From NCBI RefSeq assembly GCF_013426205.1, contig NC_089428.1:620001-684000 (forward strand): 64,000 nt of DNA, read 5' to 3'. Shown in pieces: positions 10,660 through 22,354 of the stretch (position 1 is its first letter; every line of letters begins with the position of its first letter). The position numbers and the translations under genes are program-made. This DNA is from Metarhizium brunneum. Lineage: Eukaryota > Ascomycota > Sordariomycetes > Hypocreales > Clavicipitaceae. Below the pieces are notes generated by a model. That model saw nothing but the letters and a program-made list of their open reading frames with translations, made no database searches and was not told where the DNA came from.

Positions 10660-13125
10660 CTACTTGAATACACTTTGCCACTTTTCCATCATTCCAGGTA
10701 AAACGTCTTTTATAGCAGCTCTAGCCGTACTCGCCTCTTCAGACTGAAACCCCCGGTACTGCCACAATTTCTCAAACGTTCTGATTTGATTATGTATGGC
10801 GGCCTCATCCAGCTTCTTAGTTTCGAGAGCCTTGTTGAGCCCATCAACAAAGATCGACCACCGACCCCGGTAGTAGGATCGAGTCAAACCCGACCACTCC
10901 TTGGCGGCATAGTCGTTCAGGGCTTCTGATTCCCAGATCCAGGTGGTGATTTGGCTACGAGCATTAAAGGCGACCAAGTCGTTCGCTCCCGTCTGCTTGG
11001 CCCAATACTGCGCCGCGTCAAGCCAGCTGTCCAGCCTGAAATGCTGGTTCGTCGCGAGCACGCGATCGAGGTCGGTGAGAAAGTCTAGTAGCTGTTTTCC
11101 CTTTGTGGCAAAGTCGTCACGACGCTGGAGTTCTCCATGGTTGCCAATCTGTCTCTTTTGGCGCGACAGCTGGCTGTTGAAGATTTGGACGTAATCCGTG
11201 TACATGGTGTTGAACGCATTGGACATGACTTGCCGCGTGACGTCTACAATGTCTAGCTGGAAGGTGGGTATCTCCCAGAGCTGAGGAATCTCGTTGGCCG
11301 CTTGAATGAGCAGTGAATGGGCCTTCTTCAGCGTGGCTGGGTCGTAATATACTTTTGTTGGAGGAGGCCAGTTGCCGGTTCTGTTGACTAGACCGGACAG
11401 ACTGGGTGCATTTTGGTAAATTCCGACCCCGACACAAGGGACCTGGCGGTCTTTGTTGTCGTAAATGTTTTGGCGCAGAATATCCCAGGCCTGGAAGAGC
11501 GAATTCGTTTGGGAAACTCCGGCATAGCGCCGGACGACGTAGCCGTAAAAATAACCTGAGGTGTCGATGGGGGTAGTTGTCCATGCTTGGTCAAATAGCA
11601 TTTGATACACGACTTCATTTCCTTCATATCCTTCTGGTGTCATTCCGAACCCAGACAAAGAAGGGGAAGTACGCAAAGCATCCATCGATTGGACGGTAAT
11701 ATCGCTAATCTGGCCGTACATTCCCATATTGCCACCAAAATCATGCAGTTGACACCAGATCCACGGTCGACCAAAATACCCGTTTGTCCTCTGCCACTGG
11801 GGCCTGGACTCGGAGTAAAGATCCAGCACAAGCATACTGTTATGCCCTTCTGGACCACCAAGGTACGCGGTGACGCGCTCCTCAGTCCACAAGCCGCTGT
11901 TCAAGAACAGCCACCCTTGTAGCAACCACACCGCAGCAGGGTTGGCAGCAGTCAGAGCCTTGTAGGTATATGTGGAAACTTGAGAAAGGTAGCTCGGTTC
12001 GTTGGACGTTGGTGGCATTTCATTGAATTGGTCAAGCGTATAAATATTGGTCACGTTGCCAAAGGCCTCGATTTGCTTGGAGATGAAGGCCTGCTGCAGA
12101 CGCGCATAGCTCGTATCCAGAGGACTGAGGAAAGTATCTCTGGTGTTTGTGTCTGGGAGCCCAGTCCATCGGGGAGCCTTGGTCGTATTCGCGTCTGGTT
12201 GCACTCGGCTGAAAGCCGGGGGGACGAAGCCAGGGAACGCTGGCAAGACCGGAGTGATGCCCAGATCGACCATTCGAGCCACAATCTTCTTCTGCAGTTC
12301 AAACTGAGAATCGATCCAGGAGCTGCTGAGGTTTCCTACGCCCCCCCAGGACCCTTGGGTGTTTCCAAAACGGTTCCAGGCCTGGAAGGCAGGGCCACTG
12401 AAGAAAGGGATGATTTCCTCGTCTGTCATGCCAAGGTCCCGGAAAGAATCGAGAAAGATCTTTTCAAAGCCAACCCAAGCTAGCTGAATGTTGGTGCCTC
12501 TCAATGCGGCCCAGTCGAGCAGTTTCTCCCAATCCTCCCATTGGTACCATACAAACGAGTAGGAAAAGGTCACTATCAGTTCTTGTTAGACGGCAGACTC
12601 TAGTTGAAATGGCGATGCTATCCTCAATTCTCACCCGTGTTTAGATTATACCTCCATGGCACGACGCTGGTGCGGCTCAGAGACTGTCTTGGTAGTGGGA
12701 GCTTGTCTGGGATGATAGCATGGCTCTCAGCAAACAGGAACTCATCCAGCTGAAGAGAATCAACAGAATAGTGACGAAGACTAGTTTTTAAGGAGTCGAC
12801 ATGTCAGCATTATTCACAACTATGCCATTCACTTTAGCTCTGGGTTTGGGTAGAGGATAATTACTCACCCTCTTGCGAGTGCACTCAGCGTTGTGCCTTC
12901 AATATGAATTTTGCCATTTCTCGACGATACAGTATAGTTGTCGTTCTTCGGTGGATTCCACCGCGACGGTCGTTCAGTATTCGCCGTCAAGGTAAACTCA
13001 AATTCGCCGCCGTGCCCCTTGAACAGTCGTGTTGCAAGCGCCTTGATGCCATCGATGGACTCGGCGCTAACCAGAAGAGACGAGACAATGGTTAGGCCAG
13101 GTACAAAGAGTCGAGTTGGCAGCAT
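10660..13125 (-). CDS. Secreted alpha-N-acetylglucosaminidase, GH89 (NAGLU-like)
   Basis: The enzyme hydrolyses terminal alpha-N-acetylglucosamine from glycans. Three exons join cleanly: 13125-12869, 12780-12635 and 12572-10660, 2316 nt in total, giving 771 residues. The ATG at 13125 opens a signal peptide (MLPTRLFVPGLTIVSSLLVS). The N-terminal beta domain is followed by the catalytic barrel starting at VTFSYSFVWYQWEDWE. The GH89 landmarks are present: FNEM with Glu319 and TPEGYEGNEVVY with Glu448, matching the two catalytic glutamates of human NAGLU (Glu316 and Glu446). PSYLSQVSTYTYKAL, AVWLLQGWLF and the FGGNMGMYG loop also agree. The length is close to the human enzyme (743). It is probably extracellular or vacuolar and used for glycan scavenging. 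The neighbours are unrelated. Confidence in the family is very high and exon joins are phase-consistent. Confidence 0.95.
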
Positions 13126-15944
13126 CCTAGACAACGAACAAGTCTGGAGTAATAGAATGAATGCAAGGCGCCTTGTACAAGCAACTCTTCGGCTGAATAG
13201 TAGCAGCCGCGATACATATAATCAGATCTAATTCTTAGTGTAGTAGCATGAAAGTTTAAGCTTAGTTTGCAACGTTTCATTTCCGTTTAGTTGACATTAG
13301 CGAGGCAATAATTCAAGTGAGAAAGTCACTCGGACTCGAGGAAATGACGATGAGGAGCACAGGAAGTAGTCTGTATTAGGAAGGTGATCGCGTCGACGCC
13401 TGTTGTAAGCGGGGACTCCTAGACTGGCGTGACTTTCTCAGCTTCCAACTACGTAGTCACTTTTGGAATGTCAACTGGAATTCAACATGCCATGAATTCT
13501 GCCGCCTATCCCCTCGTAAGGCAGGAATTGGCATGCTGGCAGGCTGGGGGTTAGGCTTATGTTGACGACACCTGGAGTGCTACGATCTACGCGCCACGCA
13601 CATCATAACGTTTCGTATCAACTACGTGTAGCCAATAAGAGTACGAGCTTGGTCACTTATGGATGTAAATACGTCTGGTTCCATCTGCTAGCGTGTCAAT
13701 CCCTGCTGGACATCAATCGCTGTTGTTCTTGCACCCTGTCAACGTAGCACTTGAGCGTTGGTAAAATGCCAGGTTGTCAATACCTGGGGCAAACACCAGT
13801 TAACCCCCAACCATTTGACTGTACAAGTCTAGAGTATTTAAACAAAGTAACGTCGCTTACTGGGAGGTTTCCATGTCAAGAATGTGCCTCTCACGGTACG
13901 AGTATTGAAGGTCAAAGCTCTGCTAAAGCGCACAAGATATTCTGTAAGCGGCAAGTGGAGTGACGATCGATACATAGCCCTTTACCCCTGATTTGAGCGC
14001 TTAGATGAAGAATGCTCCGGACATATCGGTTATTAGCGCCACTACTCCGTAGACTAGAAGACTAGAGCAGTGTAACTATACGAGTTTTGGCTGAAGTAGT
14101 TAATGGAGAATGTCTAAACGAGTGAACTGTTAGAAGTGTGAAACTATTTGGATCAGTTGTTGGTGTTTAAGTTAGTCTCTTTTAGCTAGGATAAAGTATT
14201 ATCTTATAAGACATATTATGAACTACCTTTCTTTATAATAACTAGTGTTTATATTTCAAGTACTCCCAAAGCTTATTAGTCTCTTTCTTTTTACATTATA
14301 AACGTTCTTTTATTGAAAACCTTTTTACGTCCTTATAAAGATAATACAAAGCAGCGCGAATCAACCGGGGGTAGATGGCAACCACGGCGGCTTGCTAGGG
14401 ACTTCGAAGAGGATGGACCACCTTTTTGGTAAATTCAACAAGACTGTATACGAAACTCGACTTGAATATCCCTCTTAGTCAATGTCTAGTATTAATATTA
14501 ACTGCGAGTCGGCCAAGCGTAGTCAAGTCAGAAACTCAATCTCAAGACGAAGGTCTTGCGACGGCTGGGTGTGGTTCTAAACAGGTAATAGTTGAAGGAG
14601 AGATATCCCAGAATTCCGAGGCTGGCAAAGGTGTCCTGAATGAGAACAGTGGTGGTTTGCGAGCAACCATCGACCCCAGCGGCCACAGACTTGATGCCCG
14701 TTCCAGCAGATGCATTATGAGTTGGCAGAAAGTATCAGTTGATGTTAAGCGGCTTGCATACGAGTAAACTCAATATGGGAAGGCCGGATGCAACAAGTCC
14801 TCCTATGAGATATCCAAAGACCCCAGCTGCTCTTGCTCACTTTCCCAGCGCCCCGTGAGGACGTCCAAACTTTTGAGTGAATCTCCTCATTTGATTCCGG
14901 TTCGTTCTCCGATTTCGGCTTGTCACCACTTTTGCTGTTTTGCTTAGAATTCACGGGTGTTTCCTTACCTTTCTGCAAAATGCGCTCAAAATCAGGGTTT
15001 CTGTCACCACGGAAATGACTCGAGGGGGTGGATTTCCCTCCCGAGGCATGCCATACGCAATTGCACGTTGGCATTGGGCATTTTTCGATGCCTTCAAACG
15101 ATTTTCCGGTTTCTCAGCATATGGGGTAGTTGCTAGCCAGGCCAAGAATATACGTGTACTTATTTATGCGAGAGTCTTCAGTTATACCCAGAGCGGACGA
15201 TGTATGCATTTTATCAGTTTGGCATCTACTATTATTTTCAGAAGACTTCCTTTCAAGCCATGGATGAATGAAGTTTTTGTCAAGTCAATACACAAGTTAC
15301 TTGGCCTTGTGTTGTTTGTCTCACTCCAGGGGCTGATACCTGGATTGTTGCATCTGACCGTTGCTATCCACTTCTCGTATGATATGTGATCACTTGCCTT
15401 TATCTGATCCTACCCATCAAGGGCACTTTTAACTTTTATCTCTAGGTGGAGCCGGCCATTTAAATGTTCTGACTGGTTTTTTCACCTTTCCAAGTAACGT
15501 CGGAAGTACCCTGCACCCAACGAATTGTTTCACTCGGTGCTTGTAGGCTGACAAACTATTAGCAAAACATACGGATGTTAACCTGGTCATTATTTTTTGT
15601 TTATGAATTCAATCCACAATGAAATAGCATAGTTCAACGATATTCTGCTAGAAGTGGCGTTCGCAAATGCATGCATGAGAAGTGCCAGGATGCGTCCGTA
15701 GTCATCAAAAGATGTCATTGCAGCTTCGCGGTCGGAACGGAGCCAAACTACAGCTTAAAGAGATCGATACGTCTCGTTCCGCAGCAAGACTTTGATTCAT
15801 TTTACTAGCTAAAGCAATTCTTCGTACGCAGGTAATCAGCTAACAAATCTACGATAATTCAAGGCCAACTCTCTCGCTCGACGCGCCGCCCAAATATATC
15901 CACGACTTAAGCCTTTCGATTGTAGCCATACTTGTGGATAGCGT
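13126..15944. other. Intergenic with an AT-rich core
   Basis: No gene is recognised. The part at about 14150-14350 is strongly AT-rich. A copy of TACTCCGTA is at 14043-14051. Open frames at 14426-14767 (plus) and 14745-15074 (minus, Lys/Ser/Glu-rich) lack family signals. It may hold remnants of old repeats. Confidence 0.4.
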
Positions 15945-18043
15945 TTAAGAATCCCAGTGCTCAACAACATCTTCTCCATATGGCAAGGATATAATATATC
16001 TCAAGACCAAACATACAGCCTTACACGCATCCAGGGTGACATGCCAATTGACTTCACCGTCCTCTTTGCAAGTCGCCGTCGCTTTGTCCCAATCTTTCTC
16101 CTGGAGCGCATCTTGTTCTGATCCACCACAAAAAAGCCCTTGGCTATCAAGATGTGTTACTGTAGAACTTAGGACCTTGACTCTAAGGCGATCGTCTTCC
16201 GATACAGGAATCTGATCCCTCACCAAGATGGGCACAGGCTTGCCAGCTAAAGCTTGATTGTTTTGTAAGGTAAGAGTCCGTGAATATAAATAGTTGTATC
16301 TTTCTTTTTTTTCGCTCGCACCCTCTGCTTCTCGTATGGCTGGCTTGCCATAGATCATCTTGATGGCAGGGTCGACGCCGAGGTCCAAGCTAAAAACGCA
16401 ACCAGCGCTGCAATGGGGCAACACCGTGTGGCCTAGGAACCTCCCGTCGAGAGTAAGCCCGACAGGACGTTGAAGAAAAGCATTTTTACTCGTATTCATA
16501 ATTGTGGCCTTCAGATTCGCTCCTGCTCTATATTTGGCAACGGCTATGTAGCTGAACTTGACGTCGGGGAGAGTGAGGCGAGCCATCCGATGCTTAGATG
16601 AAGTAGATCTGGGCAACAGGGTCTTGAAGTCCTGGAGATCATATGAGGTGGCCGAGCCAGTCTCTGCGATAAGTGATTCCTCAAACTCGCTGAGTGCGCT
16701 GTTGTGGAGATCAGCGTTCATAAACATTTCCCCGCGAGGCTTGTTCACGATATTGCTTTTCTTGAATGCCATCCAATCAATGTACTGTCTGGATTTCGCA
16801 AGATCCGTGAGTAGCTGATTTTGTTTGTCGCTTGACCCTTTGGGGGAGAGTTTGATCTTCCACGTCTTGAGTGTCTGGGTGACGTTGCCTAGCCCACCAA
16901 ATACGGCCTGTGTGGCTGACGACAAGACAACTTTACAGTTGGACCATGTTTCAGACGTGGTATTTATCAGCTGGGCATTGAAGAATAGGATAGCAGTTGA
17001 ATCTGTTGTAGACAGCTGTAAGTCGTAGATAGGCGCCCATCCCGCAGAGCTGGTGACATACGAAAGAACCAAGTCGCATATAGAGCGGGGAGCGACCGTA
17101 TCAGCCTCCGTCGACATCGGCGACGATGCTTGCATGGTATCCGCTTCGCTAATGCTTCTGGAAGGCGGTTGAGTATTGCAGTCGTATTCAATTGTGATGC
17201 ACACAGAGTAGCAATACCGCGGCCAGAAGTTCTCACGTTCTCGGCGAACGCGATCTTGCTCCTCGTGCCTTTCCTGGTCACGCTTGCGCTTGAGAGATTT
17301 TTTCTGTTCACGTTCTTGGAGAACCTTTTCTTTAGCCTTTTGTTCTTTCGCCTTTTCTTTGACTTGTTGGCGCTGTAGCTTGTCAAGTTGTTCACTTAGT
17401 CCGCTCCGAACCTTCTCCCTTTTAACGCGCTCGACGAAAAGCTGATGACGTAAACTTTCGTACGTTTCTAGTTCCTCACCAAGATACGGTGTATTACAAT
17501 TTTCGCGCTGCGTGGTAGCATATGATTCCAGAATTTCAACACAGCTGGTGGCACTGTCTACTCTCTCAGTGGCCATTTCAAGCTCGTCCCGAATTTCTCG
17601 TAGTCTACGCTGGACGTCAGACACTTCAGGGCTCTGCTCTTGGCCCGAATTGGAGTCGGAATCAGACTCAGACTCATTGTCACCATCGCAATCCGACTGG
17701 TTTCTGCCTAACTCGGGATAGATCTCTTCAAAGATGTCGGGGTTAGGCGAAGATTTCACGGCAATGTTTGTGATGATGGCGGAAGATCCATTGCTTTCGA
17801 CTTTGATGGAGTCTTGCTCAGTCGTAGGACTTAGCCCAATGACGGTAACTTCATTCGTTCCAAGCTATGTTTTGACGCAGCATTAGAAATCTTCGACCTT
17901 GTTACATTTGGCTAGTATCCGTAGCGTACCTTGAGGTTGATGGCTGTCATGTCTCTGACGACCTGTGCCTGCTTGGGGAACAGAATGACAGAGCGAGTGT
18001 TGAGGTCCTGGACCCTGTACTCGACCCTATTCACCGTTTCCAT
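15945..18043 (-). CDS. DUF4140/DUF4139 domain protein with a central coiled coil
   Basis: Two exons, 18043-17930 and 17864-15945, join in phase 0 to give 677 residues. The N-terminal part (METVNRVEYRVQDLNTR..., with VILFPKQAQVVRD) fits the DUF4140 module. The C-terminal part (WAPIYDLQLSTTDSTAILFFNAQL, TSETWSNCKVVLSSA) fits DUF4139, the pair found in bacterial mucoidy-inhibitor-like proteins and widespread in fungi. Between them is an acidic Ser/Glu-rich stretch and a long basic coiled coil (REKVRSGLSEQLDKLQRQQ then KEKAKEQKAKEKVLQ). No signal peptide or membrane segment is seen, so it is probably intracellular. The molecular role is unknown. Four 14-bp tandem repeats lie about 165 bp upstream of the start. 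The alternative of starting inside exon 2 would lose half of the DUF4140 module. Confidence 0.8.
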
Positions 18044-18207
18044 GATGGTCAAGCTCCAAGACGAATGAACTGAAGGGGGAAAAGAATTCTATGATGATGG
18101 ATTGAAAACTCTGTCAACGTTTGATCGGGGTGTGCTCTTCTTGTATATGCTTGGATGTATGCACTTCTCGGATTTGAAGCTGGCAGAGGACATGAGACTC
18201 TCGCGCG

Positions 18208-18263
18208 GTGTGCAGGAGGTAGTGTGCAGGAGGTAGTGTGCAGGAGGTAGTGTGCAGCAGGCA
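18208..18263. repeat. 14-bp tandem repeat, about four copies
   Basis: The unit GTGTGCAGGAGGTA is repeated exactly three times (18208-18249) and once imperfectly (18250-18263). It lies upstream of the minus-strand DUF4139 gene, so it may be in its promoter or 5' UTR. Confidence 0.8.
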
Positions 18264-18719
18264 GCCAGACAGCTCTCGTAGTCAACCAGATGCTCTGCCA
18301 ATCAAAATAGCCCCAGCTCAACTCACCTTCAACTCACCTCCAATTCACCCTTCACCTCATCCCTCCTATTTCTTTATTTCTTCTTTTTTTTTTTTGTGTG
18401 CGGACTAGCCCTCCATGTCAGAAAGCTTGCCCTGAAGTTTGTTTGGGACACAGTCTACGGACCAACTTGTCTTCTTCCCAAGCAGACACAAGGAACAAAT
18501 CAAGCTTGTTTAGATCCATCGTTGATTTTCGATACCATGCGTTCTCGCTATGAGCACAATTAGCTTTGAGGGAATGCCCATAACATCACGGTGTGCACAT
18601 CGACTCCATGCCGCTCGAGATACAGCATTCCTCAACTGACAACGATCCGATGATTCGTGCAGTAGAAAAAGGCTATGACTCTCCCAGGTTTGCAAGACCT
18701 ATACAGTCTGATCTAATAC

Positions 18720-19393
18720 TTACCGGTTTCGTCTCCTAGATAGGTCAAGGGCCACTGTGTCCTCCGCACACGATAACGCAAGCGCATCGTCTTGTCCTTC
18801 GGTCCTCCATGATTTCGACCTCCATCGTATATGGCACTCGTACAATCCACCGAATAATACCAGTTCCGAGACTGACGTCTCGAAAGTGATGGTAAAACTT
18901 CTGGACAACGCTGTCTCTGACTGCTGTCGGACTGCAGAAGTCGTCGCCGAGGATTTCTTTAGAGCAATACCTGTTTTATGCCGAGTAGACATTACAGAAC
19001 CCGAAGAAATCTGAGTTTGCTCAAGTATCTGGTCTAGTTCACACTCACTTGTTCCAGTCGATATGGATTTGGCTTTGGGGGCACAGCTGAAAGTTCTTGA
19101 CAAGGCTCGAGCCTTCTTTGGCTCAACGCCCGCCAGAAACGTCAAGCGCAGGTCCAATTTGCCGTCTGCCCGTATATTCTGGTCAAATCCACGCAGGGAA
19201 AACTCAATATGGCGAGGTTTTAGGGCGGCACTAGCATGGAAGGAAATGGAGCAGCACGTGCTAAGACAGGTTGCCGGTTGTCTCGCCAAATCTTCAAGTG
19301 TTGGTCTGTGGCCTCTTCATTTCTCGTTGACGCCGAGGGGACAAGATCAAGCGGATCTCGAACGTGGCGTTGCTTCCACTTAAAGCGTAACAT
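18720..19393 (-). CDS. Possible hypothetical protein (uncertain splice model)
   Basis: The minus strand has an open frame of about 190 codons ending at 18720 (contains SLRGFDQNIRADGKLDLRL and Ser/Thr-rich segments) but with no early ATG. An upstream ATG at 19393 begins MLRFKWKQRHVRDPLDLV. A 65-nt GT-AG intron (donor after RQP, acceptor ATTGAG before FSLRG) would join the two in phase. The branch site is poor and no family is recognised. It could equally be non-coding. Confidence 0.25.
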
Positions 19394-19825
19394 CGGCAAT
19401 TCCCTCGTCTCCGTTTCGCTCTCCGATCAGACCGGTTGACGCCATTTGTACATGCGGTCCAATTTCGGCGTCAAGGAGCCTCCCAGAGTTCCACTTCCGA
19501 AATCAGGCCGTTGACACGATGCATATAACAAGCTTAATTTCGGCGCCAAAGTGGCGGACTTCGGATTACCATATTGTTAGTCATTGCGGTTTTGGGGACG
19601 AACTTTGTTTATTTTCGGTTGATGATTACAAACATTCTGGATTCTCTGGATTCTCGGTGTACGCAAGGACTGTTTGTGGCAATGCTGGGCCAATACTATT
19701 TGCCTCTCCTCAAGCATGGATGGCATATAAAGGATGGTAGATGACCAACTTTGCCAATTTCCAATAGACCAACTATCCTCTTCAGCATTCTCTTTGCTCT
19801 ACTACGTTCGTATCCCATACCCTCA

Positions 19826-21364
19826 ATGACCTACGCTATCATGCGTAATACACTGGCCCTCGCTGTTGTCCTTGCTGGCACAGTCGCCCAGGCTGCGTCA
19901 ACACTCTTCTGGGGCGGCACCATTATTGCATTTGACAGTGAAAATGAATCCCTAAGGGTCATCAGAAACGGCTCGCTTCTCGTGGTGGATGACCGCATTG
20001 CCGCCGTTCACGACGATTCACAAAGTCCCTACAACAGTGTGCCAGCAGACACAGTCAAGATAGATGTCACAGGGCAGATCATCACCCCGGGCTTCATTGA
20101 TACCCATCGCCATAGCTGGCAGACGGCATACAAGACGATTGGGTCCAACACGACGCTTCTTGAATACTTCTCTCGGTACGGCGAGTATGCCGCGGCATCT
20201 AGTTACCGGCCCGAAGACGTCTACTTGGGCCAGTTGATGGGGCTCTATGAAGCCTTGGACGGCGGCGTGACAACCCTCCTTGATCATGCTCACCACACAT
20301 GGTCGAATGCGACCGCCTATGCTGGTCTAAACGCAACCGTGGAGAGCGGAGCGCGTGTCTTCTGGTCTTACGCGTTTCATAACATCTCGAGCCTCAACTA
20401 TACCATCTCACAGCAGATACCCAACTTTCGCGAGATTGCAGAGAGCGGCATCTTTGACAATACAACGACAGAACTCGGCATTGCGTTCGATTCGTGGGGC
20501 CCCAACCCGGACGTCGCCGAGGCTCAGCAGATTGTTCATCTTGCTCACCAGTATAACGTCTCGGTGGTCACAACTCACTGTCTCAGCGGCCCTTGGGGAT
20601 TTAACAACCTGCCCGAAGACGTTCAGCGGTTCGACATGCTCAACGGCACGATCCCCGTCGTCTTCTCGCACGCCAGTTTTATCACGGCACAGGGTGCAGA
20701 GCTTCTACGTTCTACAAACCAGTACATCTCCATCACGCCCGAGTCCGAGATGCACTATGGCCATACCCACCCGCATTCCTACATGCTTCAAGACCAGGCA
20801 GCTCTTGGTGTCGACACGCACTTTACATACTCTGGCGATATTCTCACCCAGGCCCGTCTGTGGCTGCAATCGGTGAGATACTACTTTTCATCGGGTGTCT
20901 TGAAGGACTGGGGCTTGCCGTCTCGGAACCCTATGAGCGCCGACCAGGCATTCAAGCTGGCCACGCGCGCGGGAGGCCTTGCGCTGCGAAGACCCGACTT
21001 GGGCGTCATCCAAGTCGGCGCCAAGGCAGATCTCGTGGTTTGGAACGCGCGCAAGTCGCTGTCCATGGTGGGATGGGCAGACCCCGTCGCCGCCGTCATT
21101 CTTCACGCGAATGCAGGTGACGTCTTGGATGTTATGGTGGATGGAAATTTTGTCAAGAGAGAGGGAGAAATCCTGGCCGAGAATTTTCCCGACACGCGCG
21201 CCAGATTCTTATCCAGCGCTCGCAGGATACAGCAGATATGGCGGGAGACGCCGTATCCCCATTTCGAAGGCAAATCCGCAAATGGATTTCCCTACAAGGA
21301 ACCCATTATCGCGGACACGAGCCGAGGGGACGGGGACGGATACGGAGATTTATATGTGAATTAG
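19826..21364 (+). CDS. Secreted amidohydrolase-family protein (chlorohydrolase/deaminase-like)
   Basis: A metal-dependent hydrolase of the amidohydrolase superfamily, closest in style to the methylthioadenosine/S-adenosylhomocysteine deaminase and atrazine chlorohydrolase group. The first in-frame ATG is 19826 (512 residues), with another at 19841 that directly starts a signal peptide (MRNTLALAVVLAGTVAQA). Metal-site motifs are in order: PGFIDTHRHS with His94 and His96, LDHAHH (His154-157), TTHC (His251) and an Asp in ALGVDTH (Asp330). The C-terminal KADLVVWNARK is the usual closing strand of the small beta domain. Several NxS/T sites agree with secretion. The substrate is not predictable. 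Secreted members with this architecture are common in ascomycetes. The gene is intronless, upstream of the Zn2Cys6 factor and co-directional with it, and a regulatory link is possible but unproven. Confidence 0.85.
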   Translation: MTYAIMRNTLALAVVLAGTVAQAASTLFWGGTIIAFDSENESLRVIRNGSLLVVDDRIAAVHDDSQSPYNSVPADTVKIDVTGQIITPGFIDTHRHSWQTAYKTIGSNTTLLEYFSRYGEYAAASSYRPEDVYLGQLMGLYEALDGGVTTLLDHAHHTWSNATAYAGLNATVESGARVFWSYAFHNISSLNYTISQQIPNFREIAESGIFDNTTTELGIAFDSWGPNPDVAEAQQIVHLAHQYNVSVVTTHCLSGPWGFNNLPEDVQRFDMLNGTIPVVFSHASFITAQGAELLRSTNQYISITPESEMHYGHTHPHSYMLQDQAALGVDTHFTYSGDILTQARLWLQSVRYYFSSGVLKDWGLPSRNPMSADQAFKLATRAGGLALRRPDLGVIQVGAKADLVVWNARKSLSMVGWADPVAAVILHANAGDVLDVMVDGNFVKREGEILAENFPDTRARFLSSARRIQQIWRETPYPHFEGKSANGFPYKEPIIADTSRGDGDGYGDLYVN

Positions 21365-22354
21365 TTGCACCCTTGCAGTTGTCACGTTGTGAGACTTGTT
21401 CTCGGATGGTCAACGAGTGAGACGCGGGGTTACTAGTTTGAGCCTTGTGAGATATTCAATTTAATTTGGCATTCAAGCCTTAATTTGAAGTTAGCTGGCC
21501 AATATAAAATCTGCCCTTTTTGATCAATGCGAAAGGAGCCTCAGTTCCGTAGCTTGATGCATTCTATAAAAGACCGATTCTACAATCTATCCACCCTATA
21601 GCTGCATTTCTTGGCCTTGACCAAGCTCCTCTTTTGTCTCACGCAATTACAGATTATATTGTTCTTTGCATTTTTGTTCTTCCTCTATCCTGCAGAACGT
21701 TGCGTGTCGTTAAAAGAACGCGCTCTACTATATTCGTTGTAGTACGTGTCATTTACCTTCGCTTACACGGGCTCTCCGCCCTTAAACTTCCGACATGTCT
21801 ATACGGTATTACGGCATGCGGGAATCTCGCTTGCTTATTTAAGCAGCAGAGGCGGATTTATGTTGCAAGGCAAGTTGGAGATCTGAAATGATGCTCCAAG
21901 TCATGCGGGGTGCCAAGCTTCCGGACAAATTTCGACCTTATAAGGTTACCAACCATAATTCGCCCGACCAGGCTACGTGGGGCATCATCTCATCGAAAAA
22001 GCGGGGCGGCCGTGCTTGTCGCTAAAATCGAGTGTCCCGAGCTATTCGCAGAATCAACACACTTCTTTCATCTGTGTTCGGCTGTGGCGTTGAATAAAGT
22101 CCGTCCGAAATCTTTCCTTTGTGATACATCACAATGGGATCTAGCCAATCAAGCTATTCAATACTATAATCGGGACAAGCCGAGCCCTAACGGATATACA
22201 CGGCCGAGTTGCAACGGCTATTGCGAGTAACACCGACCATCACATGAAGCCAACAAGGGCGACGCTTGTTACGGTTGCCTCGGAATTCAGAATTGGTCCG
22301 AAATTTCAAAGCTCGCTGCTCATTGGCGAGATTATACGCTGTTACTCGGTGGAA
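21365..22354. other. Intergenic, promoter region of the Zn2Cys6 gene
   Basis: No gene is recognised. It contains several CGG triplets close to the regulator start, including a CGG-N6-CCG palindrome at 22171-22182. Confidence 0.5.
22171..22182. promoter_or_regulatory. Candidate Zn2Cys6 binding site, CGG-N6-CCG
   Basis: CGGGACAAGCCG is an inverted CGG pair with 6-bp spacing, the geometry recognised by PPR1-type zinc cluster dimers. It lies 173 bp before the ATG of a Zn2Cys6 gene, with further CGG triplets at 22201 and 22215. Autoregulation is inference. Confidence 0.35.
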
